NCBI GenBank assembly: GCA_024666565.1
Contig: CP088295.1
Coordinates: 310,001-374,000, forward strand
DNA from: Svornostia abyssi
GTDB lineage: Bacteria; Actinomycetota; Thermoleophilia; Solirubrobacterales; Solirubrobacteraceae
Direction of reading: 5' to 3'
DNA length: 64,000 bases
Shown here: positions 45,295 through 52,910 of the stretch, in pieces
Layout of the letters: every line of letters starts with the position of its first letter
How positions within the stretch are numbered: position 1 is the stretch's first letter
The notes under the pieces: model-generated
The model's database searches: none
What the model was told of the DNA's origin: nothing
The model's input: the letters and a program-made list of their open reading frames with translations, nothing else
Translations under genes and position numbers: made by a program

Positions 45295-45310
45295 ATCAGA
45301 TTTATCTGAT
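45295..45310. promoter_or_regulatory. Operator-like palindrome at the Phd-VapC promoter
   Basis: ATCAGATTTATCTGAT, 6-bp arms around TTTA. It overlaps the likely -35/-10 spacer; the -10 TATGTT (45310-45315) lies six bases before the antitoxin ATG. It is AT-rich in a GC-rich setting, as expected for the site bound by the antitoxin for autorepression. Confidence 0.65.
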
Positions 45311-45321
45311 ATGTTGTCTAC

Positions 45322-45579
45322 ATGGCTCGCCTGACCGCCACCGAGGCTTCCCGTGGATTCTCCGACGTCCTTGGGCGGGTCGCCGCCGGCGAGGAGATCG
45401 AGGTCACCCGAGCGGGCACTCCGGTCGCGGTCATCGGACCGCCCCGCCGCCAGCTGATCACAGCAGAGCGTTTCCGCGAACTCCTCGCCTCAGCGCCCAG
45501 GCCGGATGACGACTTCGCGGCAGACCTGCGCACCGCACGCCGCAGCGTCGCGCCCGCCGGAGATCCGTGGCAGTCCTGA
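45322..45579 (+). CDS. Phd/YefM family antitoxin
   Basis: An 85-residue antitoxin. The N-terminal half (LTATEASRGFSDVLGRVAAG then EEIEVTRAGTPVAVIGPPRR) is the Phd/YefM DNA-binding dimer fold. The C-terminal tail (DDDFAADLRTARRSV) is the disordered toxin-neutralising part. Its last 13 bases overlap the toxin start, giving the coupled translation common in such modules. It probably represses its own promoter through the 45295-45310 palindrome. Confidence 0.92.
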   Translation: MARLTATEASRGFSDVLGRVAAGEEIEVTRAGTPVAVIGPPRRQLITAERFRELLASAPRPDDDFAADLRTARRSVAPAGDPWQS

Positions 45580-45962
45580 TCGACACCGATGTCCTGATCG
45601 ACGTGGAGCGCGGCGGCCCGGTCGACCATCTCGACGAGGCAGCCGGCGGCGAAGAGCGCGGGATCAGCGTCATCACGGTCAGCGAGCTCTTGCACGGAGT
45701 CCGCCGCGCATCGGGGGACATCCGGGTACGCCGCGCCGCCTTCGTCGAGCACGTCCTCGCCGGGATGTCGGCCCTCCCGATCACCGAGCCGGTCGCGCGT
45801 GTGCACGCCGACCTCTGGGCCGACCTCGCAGATCGCGGTCAGCAGATCGGGGCGCACGACCTGTGGATCGCCGCCACGGCGGTGGCGCATGGCCTCGGCA
45901 TCGTGACCCGCAACACCGCGGACTTCGGTCGGGTCCCAGGGCTGCGCGTCGTCGCCGCCTGA
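45567..45962 (+). CDS. vapC: VapC family PIN-domain toxin
   Basis: A 131-residue RNase toxin. All four acidic residues of the PIN site are present: Asp in LIDTDVLIDVE, Glu in ITVSELLHGV, Asp in AHDLWIAATA and Asp in TRNTADFGRV. VapC toxins usually cut tRNA or rRNA when released from the antitoxin. GTG start at 45567 inside the antitoxin gene. The intact site contrasts with the Asp-less relative at 35544-35930. Confidence 0.93.
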   Translation: MAVLIDTDVLIDVERGGPVDHLDEAAGGEERGISVITVSELLHGVRRASGDIRVRRAAFVEHVLAGMSALPITEPVARVHADLWADLADRGQQIGAHDLWIAATAVAHGLGIVTRNTADFGRVPGLRVVAA

Positions 45963-45965
45963 CGC

Positions 45966-46256
45966 TCAGTCTGATGCGGGCACCGGGTCGTGGCCGCGGT
46001 ACCGCAACACCACCGCGAGCGTGAAGACCGACGAGACGATCACAACGACGTTGGCAATGATGATCGGGAGGTCGTCGGTGACGATGCCGCGGGCCAGCCA
46101 CACGCTCCCGCCCACGATCAGCACGACGAGCCACGCCGCGCTCACGTCGTCCGAATGCCGGCGCCTATGCACCCGCTCGGCCTGGAGCAGCGGGGCGACG
46201 CCCATCACGATGCCGGCCGTCGTCGCCGCCACGGCGGTCAACGCGTCGGCGTCCAT
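45966..46256 (-). CDS. SemiSWEET-like PQ-loop membrane protein
   Basis: A 96-residue protein with three hydrophobic helices in the single three-helix bundle arrangement of bacterial SemiSWEETs. The first helix has GIVMGVAPLLQAERVHRRRH, with the PL-LQ form of the PQ loop, followed by SDDVSAAWLVVLIVGGSVWL and a third helix IIIANVVVIVSSVFTLAVVL with an Asn at the position that lines the sugar path. Two copies dimerise to move sugars. Substrate unknown; sequence identity to characterised members would be low. It converges with vapC (three bases between stops). Confidence 0.78.
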   Translation of the reverse strand: MDADALTAVAATTAGIVMGVAPLLQAERVHRRRHSDDVSAAWLVVLIVGGSVWLARGIVTDDLPIIIANVVVIVSSVFTLAVVLRYRGHDPVPASD

Positions 46257-46343
46257 CAGTCGTTCGCCGTCGCCGGTCCGGGCATCGGCGCCATCCTCGC
46301 AGATGACCGCACTAGCATCGGGCGAGAACCGGAGGAGCCGCCA

Positions 46344-47327
46344 GTGATCGTCGACCATGCGCTGTACCGCAACGGCGTGCGCACCGCCGCGCCGGAGACG
46401 CTGGCGGAGCTCAACGCCGCATGTCACAACGGTGCGGGAATCGCGTGGATCGGCCTGTACCGGCCCGACCACGCCGAGTTCGCCGGCCTCGCCGACGAGT
46501 TCGCGCTGCACGAGCTCGCCGTCGAGGATGCGGTGCACGCCCACCAGCGGCCCAAGCTCGAACGGTTTGGCGACACGCTGTTCCTGGTGCTGCGACCCGC
46601 GCGGTACTTCGACGAGACCGAGACGGTCGAGTTCGGCGAGGTCCACGTGTTCGCCGGTCCGCAGTTCGTCATCACCGTCCGCCACGCCGAAGCGCCCAAC
46701 CTCCACGAGATCCGCGAGAAGCTCGAAGCCCGCCCCGACCTGCTGAGCCGCGGGACGTTCGCGATCGTGCACGCCATCGTGGACAAGGTGGTCGACGACT
46801 ACGCCCCCGTCGTGGCCGGCATCGAGAACGACATCGACGAGATCGAGACCGAAGTCTTCGGTGACACGCCGAGCCCGTCGCGCCGGATCTACGAGCTGAC
46901 GCGCGAGGTCATCGAGTTTCAGCGCGCCGTCAAGCCACTCGTGCCGATCCTCGACGGCCTCATCGCCGCGGTGCCCGAGGGTGACGAGGAACGCCGGTAC
47001 CTTCGGGACGTCCGCGACCACGCCCTGCGCGTCGAGGAGCAGGCCGACGGGTTCCGCGAACTGCTGCACAACATCCTGAGCGTGAACCTCACGCTGGAGA
47101 CGAAGGCGCTGGCTGCGGCCGCCAACCGGACGAACGACGAGGTCCGGACGATCTCCGCGTGGGCTGCCATCTTCTTCGCGCCGACCCTCGTCGGCACGGT
47201 GTACGGCATGAACTTCGAGCACATGCCCGAGCTCGGGTGGGAGTTCGGCTATCCGGCGTCGATCGTGCTCATGCTCGCCCTGAGCGCGGGGCTGTACGCT
47301 TTCTTCCGCCGGCGCGACTGGCTCTGA
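46344..47327 (+). CDS. corA: Magnesium/cobalt transporter CorA family
   Basis: A 327-residue divalent-cation channel. The N-terminal cytoplasmic alpha/beta domain includes ELAVEDAVHAHQRPKLERFGD and RPARYFDETETVEFGEVHVF. A long stalk helix leads to two C-terminal membrane helices with the selectivity motif YGMN at the end of the first (VGTVYGMNFEHMPELGW) and a basic tail (FFRRRDWL). GTG start at 46344 with GGAGGA eight bases upstream; a TAGCAT box lies further up, so this mRNA has a leader. Confidence 0.94.
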   Translation: MIVDHALYRNGVRTAAPETLAELNAACHNGAGIAWIGLYRPDHAEFAGLADEFALHELAVEDAVHAHQRPKLERFGDTLFLVLRPARYFDETETVEFGEVHVFAGPQFVITVRHAEAPNLHEIREKLEARPDLLSRGTFAIVHAIVDKVVDDYAPVVAGIENDIDEIETEVFGDTPSPSRRIYELTREVIEFQRAVKPLVPILDGLIAAVPEGDEERRYLRDVRDHALRVEEQADGFRELLHNILSVNLTLETKALAAAANRTNDEVRTISAWAAIFFAPTLVGTVYGMNFEHMPELGWEFGYPASIVLMLALSAGLYAFFRRRDWL

Positions 47328-47354
47328 CCGAACGGCCGCAGAACAGCCGGCCGG

Positions 47355-48654
47355 TCAGTCGTTCGCCGTGACCGCGTCGAGGATCCCCGCGAACTTCTCC
47401 CGCGCGGCCGCCCGCCGGGTCGGCACGTGCTCGGACGGGACCTCGTCCGGCGGCGGGCTGTAGCCGCGCAGCACCTGCCGGGCGACCGACTGGCGGTGCA
47501 CCTCGTCGGGTCCGTCGTAGATCCGCGCCGCGCGGGCGAAGCGGTACATCGCCTCCAGCGGCAGGTCGGTGGAGTAGCCGAGCGAGCCGTGCAGCTGCAC
47601 CGCGCGGTCGATGACGTCGTGCAGCACGCCCGCGCCGAAGAACTTGATCATCGAGATGTCCGTGCGCGCGGCGGCCGGGCCCTCGGTGTCCATCCTCCAC
47701 GCCGCGTGCAGCGTCATGAGCCGCGCGGCCTGCATCTGCGCGGCGCTGTCGGCGATCCAGTTCTGCACGGTCTGCTTCTCCGCCAGCACGCTGCCGAACG
47801 CGTAGCGATACGTCGCTCGCTCGCAGAGCATGTCGAACGCCCGTTGCGAGACGCCCAGCCAGCGCATGCAGTGATGGATGCGCCCGGGGCCGAGCCGGTG
47901 CTGCGCGATGAGGAAGCCCGCCCCCTCCGCGCCGAGCAGCGCGTCGGCGGGGACCCGCACGTCCTCGTACAGGATCTCCGCGTGCCCGCCCAGCTTGCCG
48001 AACTCCTCCTGCGGGTGCTCCATGGTCGAGACGTCGCGCAGGATGTTCACGCCCGGCGTGTCGGCGGGGACGATGAACATCGACGCGCGCTGGTGCGGGC
48101 GCGCGTCGGGGTCGGTCACGGCCATGACGATGAGCACGTCGGCGATCGACGCGTTGGAGGAGAACCACTTGTGCCCGTTGATGACCCACGCATCCCCGTC
48201 ACGTACGGCGGTCGTCTGCAGCAGCGTCGGGTCCGCGCCCGCGTTGGGCTCGGTCATGCTGAACGCGGACTTGATGTCGCCGGCGAGCAGCGGCTCGAGC
48301 CAGCGCTCCTTCTGCTCCGGCGTGCCGGCGAGGGCGAGGATCTCGCTGTTGCCCGAGTCCGGCGCCTGACAGCCGAACGCGTTGGGGGGCGAACGGTGAC
48401 GTGCCGAGGATCTCGTGCAGCAGGCCGAGCTTGACCTGTCCGTAGCCCTGGCCGCCGAGCTCCGTGTCGAGGTGCGCGGCCCAGAGGCCCTGCTCCTTCA
48501 CGCGCTCCTGCAGCGGCGCGTAGACGCGGTCGAGCTGCTCCTGGGACAGCTCGCCGAACACGGTCTCCAGCGGCCAGATCTCCTCGCGCACGAAGTCGCG
48601 CGCCCAGTCGAGCTTGGCCTGATACTCAGGCTCGGTCTGAAAATCCCACGCCAT
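47355..48654 (-). CDS. Acyl-CoA dehydrogenase (frameshifted)
   Basis: About 432 residues after repair. N-terminal part: MAWDFQTEPEYQAKLDWARD, EQGLWAAHLDTELGGQGYGQ. C-terminal part: FSMTEPNAGADPTLLQT (flavin/substrate loop, the FSM lying before the apparent restart), NGHKWFSSNASIADV, EMYRFARAARIYDGPDEVHRQ. The two frames meet at the run of six G at 48384-48389; five G restore the typical FAPNAFGCQAPDSGNSEIL. It belongs to the large ACAD class with FadE-like length. GGGAGG lies before the ATG, with TAGCGT further upstream at 48680-48685. Confidence 0.88.
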
Positions 48655-48699
48655 GGTCTGCCTCCCGGGGTCGCGCCGTACGCTACCCCGCGCCCCAGC

Positions 48700-49071
48700 T
48701 CAGTGTGACCAGGGGATCGTCGCCTGGAGGACCGCCTCCTCCAGCGCGCCCGACCGCAGCCCGGTGATCTCCTGGTACTCCTGGTCGGCGACCATCAGGC
48801 TGAACGCCTGGCGGCTGGGGTAGCGCACGAGCAGCACGGCGTCCCAGTCGTGGCCTTCGGGTGCCACGAGCGTCGTCGAGCACTCGCCCGCGTAGACGAT
48901 CTCGCCGCCGACGCGGTCGAGGAACGGCTCGATGCGCCGCGCGTACTCGTTGTAGTCCGCACGCCCGCCCTCCTTGAACTTCAGGAGGTTGAGCATCACG
49001 CACGGGCCGGGGGGATGGGTCTCCTCGGCCAGCAGTCGCTTGAGGTCAGCACCGGTGGGATCGACAGCCAT
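48700..49071 (-). CDS. DUF1330 family protein
   Basis: A 123-residue protein with the dimeric ferredoxin-like DUF1330 fold. Recognisable are VMLNLLKFKEGGRADYNEYA, VYAGECSTTLVAPEGHDWDAV and VRYPSRQAFSLMVADQEYQE. Function in the family is not known; members are often near fatty-acid and xenobiotic genes. It lies 45 bases upstream of the acyl-CoA dehydrogenase on the same strand and could be co-transcribed with it. It is divergent from the secreted protein at 49164. Confidence 0.85.
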   Translation of the reverse strand: MAVDPTGADLKRLLAEETHPPGPCVMLNLLKFKEGGRADYNEYARRIEPFLDRVGGEIVYAGECSTTLVAPEGHDWDAVLLVRYPSRQAFSLMVADQEYQEITGLRSGALEEAVLQATIPWSH

Positions 49072-49081
49072 GGACGAAGAC

Positions 49082-49098
49082 TCTCAGAGAAGTCTCAG
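49082..49098. promoter_or_regulatory. Direct repeat in a divergent promoter
   Basis: TCTCAG occurs at 49082-49087 and 49093-49098, 11 bp apart, each preceded by a similar GAAG-type sequence. One-turn direct repeats are the usual binding pattern of OmpR-family response regulators. Only two copies are seen. Confidence 0.35.
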
Positions 49099-49163
49099 GG
49101 TCGCCGCAGGACGCTCCGAGGGGACGGATCGATGCTTCCGCAACCCCATAGCCAGGAGACCCC

Positions 49164-49878
49164 ATGACGACCAGACGCATCGCGGTCATCGGCGGCACCC
49201 TCGTCGCCCTCGCCGCAGGGTCGGCCGGCGCCGTCGCCGCGACCCAGACCGATGAGGCCAAGGAGCGCGAGAAGACCGTGCTCGACACCGCCGCCAAGAA
49301 GCTTGATGTGACCCCGGAGGAGCTGCGCTCCGCGCTGCAGGCCGGCCAGGCCGCGCAGCTCGACGAGGCCGTGAAGGCCGGGAAGATCACGCAGGCGCAG
49401 GCCGACGAGATCAAGAAGCGCCAGGCCGAGAGCGGCCTGGTCCTCGGCGGCGGCAAGGGCGGGCGCGGCCACGGTGGGCCCGGCGGACCGGGCGGCGGCC
49501 GGGAGCTGATGGCCGACACCGCGAAGGCGCTCGGGCTCACCGAGGCCAAGCTCATGGAGCAGCTCCGCGACGGGAAGACGATCGCGGAGATCGCCAAGGC
49601 GCAGGACAAGGATCTCGCCGACGTGAAGGCCGCCGTGAAGAAGGCCGCGCTCGCACGCCTGGACCAGCAGGTCAAGGACGGCGACATCACCAAGGCGCAG
49701 CGGGACGAAATCGCCGAGCACCTCGAGGACCACATCGAGCACCTCGGCGAGCGGCGCGGCCGCGGGCCGGGGCATGGCCCGGGCGGCCCGGGCGAGCCCC
49801 CCGGCGCGCAAGGAGGGCGAGACCAACCAGGACGGCTCGTACGTCCCGCCGTCGACCGGCGCCGCCCAGACGGCCTAG
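49164..49878 (+). CDS. Small secreted protein with DUF2680-like helical repeats (frameshifted at the 3' end)
   Basis: About 237 residues. Signal peptide MTTRRIAVIGGTLVALAAGS, cleaved near AVAATQ. Two copies of a helical unit follow: TPEELRSALQAGQAAQLDEA with VKAGKITQAQADEIKKRQ, and KLMEQLRDGKTIAEIAKAQ with QVKDGDITKAQRDEIAEHLE, separated by a Gly/His-rich stretch. The frame breaks in the C6 run 49797-49802; five C give GEPPARKEGETNQDGSYVPP and a stop at 49878, the likely true end. The units resemble DUF2680, of unknown function; the Gly/His stretch might bind metal. Confidence 0.78.
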
Positions 49879-49889
49879 CGACGGCCCGA

Positions 49890-49930
49890 CCCCCGCGCGA
49901 TCGCTGCCAAACCGGTCCGTCGCGCGGGGG
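49890..49930 (+). terminator. Hairpin after the small secreted protein
   Basis: Perfect 11-bp arms CCCCCGCGCGA and TCGCGCGGGGG enclose a 19-base loop, 12 bases past the corrected stop at 49878. Confidence 0.65.
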
Positions 49931-50001
49931 CCGACCCCTGACGGAGTGTCAGTGTTTTTGGCGCATTGGCGCTCTACCGTACCAATGGCGTCTCCCGCAA
50001 T

Positions 50002-51195
50002 ATGGGGGCCCTGACCGAGCGCGAACACATCCCCGACGGAGCACTCCTCCTCACCGGCGCCACCGGCTTCCTCGGGATGCAGATCCTCGCCAGGGTCCTC
50101 GCCGAGAGCGACCGCCACGTGGTCGCCCTCATCCGTGCGGACGACGACGCCGCGGCCGCCGGCCGCCTGCGCGACGCGCTCGCGATGATCCTCCCGGAGC
50201 CCGCGCCCGAGGACCGGCTGACGGCGATCGCCGCGGACCTCGAGGCCCCGGGCCTGGACCTCGACGGCGCCACCCACGACCTGCTCGCCGATCGCGTCAC
50301 CGCCATCCTGCACTGCGCGGCCTCGATCTCCTTCGTCCTGCCGCTCGACGAGTCGCGGTGCATCAACGTCGACGGGACACGACGCATGCTCGACCTCGCG
50401 CGGCACTGCGCGGGACGCGGTGACGGCCTCAAGCAGTTCTCCTACGTCTCGACCGCGTACGTCGCAGGGCGCCACCGCGGGAGCTTCGGCCCCGGGGAGC
50501 TGCAGTGCGGGCAGCGCTTCCGCAACGCGTACGAGCAGACCAAGCACGAGGCCGAGGTCTTGGTCCGTGACGCCGCCACCGCGTGGGATCTCCCGACGCA
50601 GATCTTCCGGCCGTCGATCGTCGTCGGCGAGCGCGACACCGGCTGGACGACGAGCTTCAACGTGCTGTACGGCCCGTACCGCAGCTACGCCAAGGGCCAG
50701 TACACGGTGCTCCCCGGCCGGCTCGACGGCATCGTCGACGTCGTGCCGGTGGACTACGTCGCCGACGGCATCTGGGCGCTCATGCGCGACCCCGCCCCGG
50801 CCGGCATCTCGACGTACATGCTCACCGCCGGGGAGCTCGCGCCGACGCTGCGGGAGATCCGCGAGACGGCCGTCGACTACTTCGCCAAGGGCACACCGGC
50901 GATCATCCATCCGACCGCGTTCCGCGTCCTCGCCGCCCCCGCCCTCGGCCTCCTGGGCGGGAGCAAGGCCCGCACGGTGCTCGCACGCAGCAAGCCGTAC
51001 TTCCCGTACTTCGAGGTCGAGACCCGGTACGACGCGCGGTCCACGCACGCCGCGCTCCAGCGCCACGGCATCGCACCGCCCCGTTTCTCCGACTACGCCG
51101 AGCGCCTGCTCGACTTCGCCGTGCTCGCCAACTGGGGCAAACACATCCCGCCGCGGCCGGAGGTCGCCGGCGACGTGGTCACCGCGGCGGCCTGA
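50002..51195 (+). CDS. Stand-alone thioester reductase / fatty acyl reductase-like SDR
   Basis: A 397-residue extended SDR of the NAD_binding_4 type. The cofactor site is LLLTGATGFLGMQILARVL; then HCAASISFVLPLDES, the catalytic Ser/Tyr/Lys in FSYVSTAYVAG and NAYEQTKHEAEVL, and IFRPSIVVGERDTGWT. These domains reduce acyl-thioesters to aldehydes or alcohols at the end of NRPS/carboxylic acid reductases; here no adenylation or carrier domain is attached. The product might feed the ether-lipid-type enzyme at 35998, but that is speculation. ATG 50002 is favoured; a TTG at 49966 is possible, with TACCGT just after it. Confidence 0.82.
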   Translation: MGALTEREHIPDGALLLTGATGFLGMQILARVLAESDRHVVALIRADDDAAAAGRLRDALAMILPEPAPEDRLTAIAADLEAPGLDLDGATHDLLADRVTAILHCAASISFVLPLDESRCINVDGTRRMLDLARHCAGRGDGLKQFSYVSTAYVAGRHRGSFGPGELQCGQRFRNAYEQTKHEAEVLVRDAATAWDLPTQIFRPSIVVGERDTGWTTSFNVLYGPYRSYAKGQYTVLPGRLDGIVDVVPVDYVADGIWALMRDPAPAGISTYMLTAGELAPTLREIRETAVDYFAKGTPAIIHPTAFRVLAAPALGLLGGSKARTVLARSKPYFPYFEVETRYDARSTHAALQRHGIAPPRFSDYAERLLDFAVLANWGKHIPPRPEVAGDVVTAAA

Positions 51196-51213
51196 CCGCT
51201 ACGGTTCGGCCGC

Positions 51214-52386
51214 GTGCCGACCGAGCTCCCGCCCGCCCTCCGGACCCTGATCGACACCGCGCTGCGCCTCGCGCGCCAAGCGCCGAGCGGTCGCGTGGCG
51301 CTGACGCGCGCCGCGGACCTCGTCGACCCCGCCGCCATCCCGGCGTGGCTGCACGACAGCGTCGACCGGGCGCTGGGCGACCTGCCCGAGCCCGAGCCCC
51401 TCGATCGCAAGGCCGTCGAACGCGCGCTGAAGGACGCGTGGGGCAAGCCCCCGGGCAAGATCCTCGACGACCTCTCCGACGAGCCGCTGGCCGTGCGGGC
51501 CGCCTCGCAGGTCCACCGCGGGGAGGTCGACGGCACCCCGGTCGCGGTGAAGGTGCGGCGCCCGGGACTCGACCGCGCGGTGCGCGCCGACCTCTCGCTG
51601 CTCGAGACGCTGGCCATGCCGCTCGGCGCGGCGTTCCCCGCGATCGACGCGGGCGCGTTCCTGCGCGACATCCGGGAACAGACGTCCGACGAGATCGACT
51701 TCGAGCACGAGGCCGACATGCAGCGCCGCGTGGCCCGCGCGATCCGGCACGTCGAGGGGATCGTGGTGCCGCGCCCGCACACGGACCTCGCCGCGCCCGG
51801 CGTGCTCGTCAGCGACCTGCTCAGCGGTCGCACGCTCCACGAGGGCGCGCTGCCCGACGACGCCACGGCCGCCGCGACCGCCCTGGTCCACGCCCACGTC
51901 ACCGCCGCGCGCGACGCCGGGCTGGCGCTGCTCGACGCCCGCCCGGGCCACGTCGTCGTGCTGCGCGACGGGCGGATCGGGCTGCTCGGCGCGGGTGTCG
52001 CCCGGCAGGTCACGCCGGAGCGTGCGCAGCTGGGCCTCGCCGCGCTCGCGGCGCTCCGTGACGACGCCCCCGCGGCGCTCGCAGCCGCCGCCGAGCAGGC
52101 GGCGATGGTGCCGCCCGACGCCGCGCGCGTGGCGCACGTCCCACTGCGGGCGATCGCCTCGCCGCTGGCCGACGGACCCGCGGTCCTCGACGCCGCTGCG
52201 CTGCTCGCGCTCGCTGAGCGGGGCGACACGCAGGCGCCTGCGCTGCTCCGGCTCGTCCCCGAAGTGGCCGCGACGCCGGACGACCTCTGGATCGCCCGCG
52301 CGACGGCGCAGGTGCTCGCCGTCCTCGGACGCCTCGGCGCCGAGATCGACGTCGCGCAGGCCGCGCTCGACGCGCCCGCGCCGTAG
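51214..52386 (+). CDS. ABC1/UbiB-like protein, apparent pseudokinase
   Basis: A 390-residue relative of the ABC1 family. The Ala-rich nucleotide loop region survives (LAVRAASQVHRGEVDGTPVA), as do the Lys in VAVKVRRPGL and the Glu helix DEIDFEHEADMQ. The catalytic loop and metal site do not: where family members have DPHPGN and DFG, this protein reads LLDARPGHVVVL and LLGAGVAR. Phosphotransfer or ATP hydrolysis therefore looks impossible, and a structural or regulatory role is more likely. The intact paralogue is at 28942-30330. GTG start with TACGGT eight bases upstream; it lies 18 bases after the thioester reductase. Its stop codon is part of the palindromic element that follows. Confidence 0.8.
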   Translation: MPTELPPALRTLIDTALRLARQAPSGRVALTRAADLVDPAAIPAWLHDSVDRALGDLPEPEPLDRKAVERALKDAWGKPPGKILDDLSDEPLAVRAASQVHRGEVDGTPVAVKVRRPGLDRAVRADLSLLETLAMPLGAAFPAIDAGAFLRDIREQTSDEIDFEHEADMQRRVARAIRHVEGIVVPRPHTDLAAPGVLVSDLLSGRTLHEGALPDDATAAATALVHAHVTAARDAGLALLDARPGHVVVLRDGRIGLLGAGVARQVTPERAQLGLAALAALRDDAPAALAAAAEQAAMVPPDAARVAHVPLRAIASPLADGPAVLDAAALLALAERGDTQAPALLRLVPEVAATPDDLWIARATAQVLAVLGRLGAEIDVAQAALDAPAP

Positions 52387-52548
52387 AACGTCTTTCGGAA
52401 TGAGCGTGCGTCCGAGGTAGCCGGATCGTGGATGCCGGGCGCTGCGCGATTCCGAAGGCAATCCCGGTGGGATTGTCGAGGGATCGGGTGGCGCCCGGCG
52501 CCGCGAGGCGGTTGCCTCGGACGTGCGATTCATTGTGAAAGACGTTCT
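52385..52548. repeat. 164-bp imperfect palindromic element filling a convergent intergenic region
   Basis: The two halves are reverse complements over most of their length about a centre at 52467. Outer 12-bp ends are perfect (AGAACGTCTTTC and GAAAGACGTTCT). Inside come AATGA, GTCCGAGG, the 8-bp CCGGGCGC/GCGCCCGG and the central hairpin CAATCCC-GGT-GGGATTG, each with its partner in register. It begins in the stop codon of the ABC1-like gene and ends seven bases before the stop of the S4 gene. It could be a bidirectional terminator, a structured RNA or a small palindromic mobile repeat. No target-site duplication is clear. Confidence 0.8.
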
Positions 52549-52554
52549 CAGCGC

Positions 52555-52767
52555 TCAGCCGGCGACGACGCGGAGGGTCTCGTCGCCGCACGCCACGACG
52601 TCGCCGTCGTGGAGCTGACGGCCGCGGCGGTGCTCGGGCTCGCCGTTGACCTGGACCGTTCCGTCCTCCAGCAGGAAGCGCGCTTCACCGCCGGAGTCGG
52701 CGATGCCGGCGAGCTTCAGCAGCTGCCCGAGGCGGATCACGTCTCCGCGGATGGTCACGTCACGCAC
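52555..52767 (-). CDS. S4 domain RNA-binding protein
   Basis: A 70-residue protein that is essentially one S4 domain: VTIRGDVIRLGQLLKLAGIA, then GEARFLLEDGTVQVNGEPEH and DGDVVACGDETLRVV. Stand-alone S4 proteins of this size (YbcJ/YaaA-like) bind RNA or ribosomes. GTG at 52767 (VRDVTIRGD) gives the standard N-terminus; an upstream in-frame start near 52800 would add 11 non-conserved residues. It converges on the palindromic element. Confidence 0.82.
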   Translation of the reverse strand: MRDVTIRGDVIRLGQLLKLAGIADSGGEARFLLEDGTVQVNGEPEHRRGRQLHDGDVVACGDETLRVVAG

Positions 52768-52910
52768 CCGTCCATCATGCCCGCTCCGGCGGAGATGCAC
52801 TGTGTCTCATGTCATCGATGTCGGGGATCCCACATTCTGATACGCCAGCCGTCCAGATAGGGCTCCCCGGGTTTCGCCGGGCACCGGGGCCCACGACAAC
52901 AACCACGAGG

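Noticed and set aside
47328-47354. Hairpin terminator between corA and the acyl-CoA dehydrogenase
   Set aside because: GGCCG/CGGCC words are present but pair poorly around the loop; too weak to list.
52385-52548. Calling the palindromic element a transposable MITE outright
   Set aside because: No target-site duplication is visible at its ends and no second copy was noticed in the window, so the label stays open.
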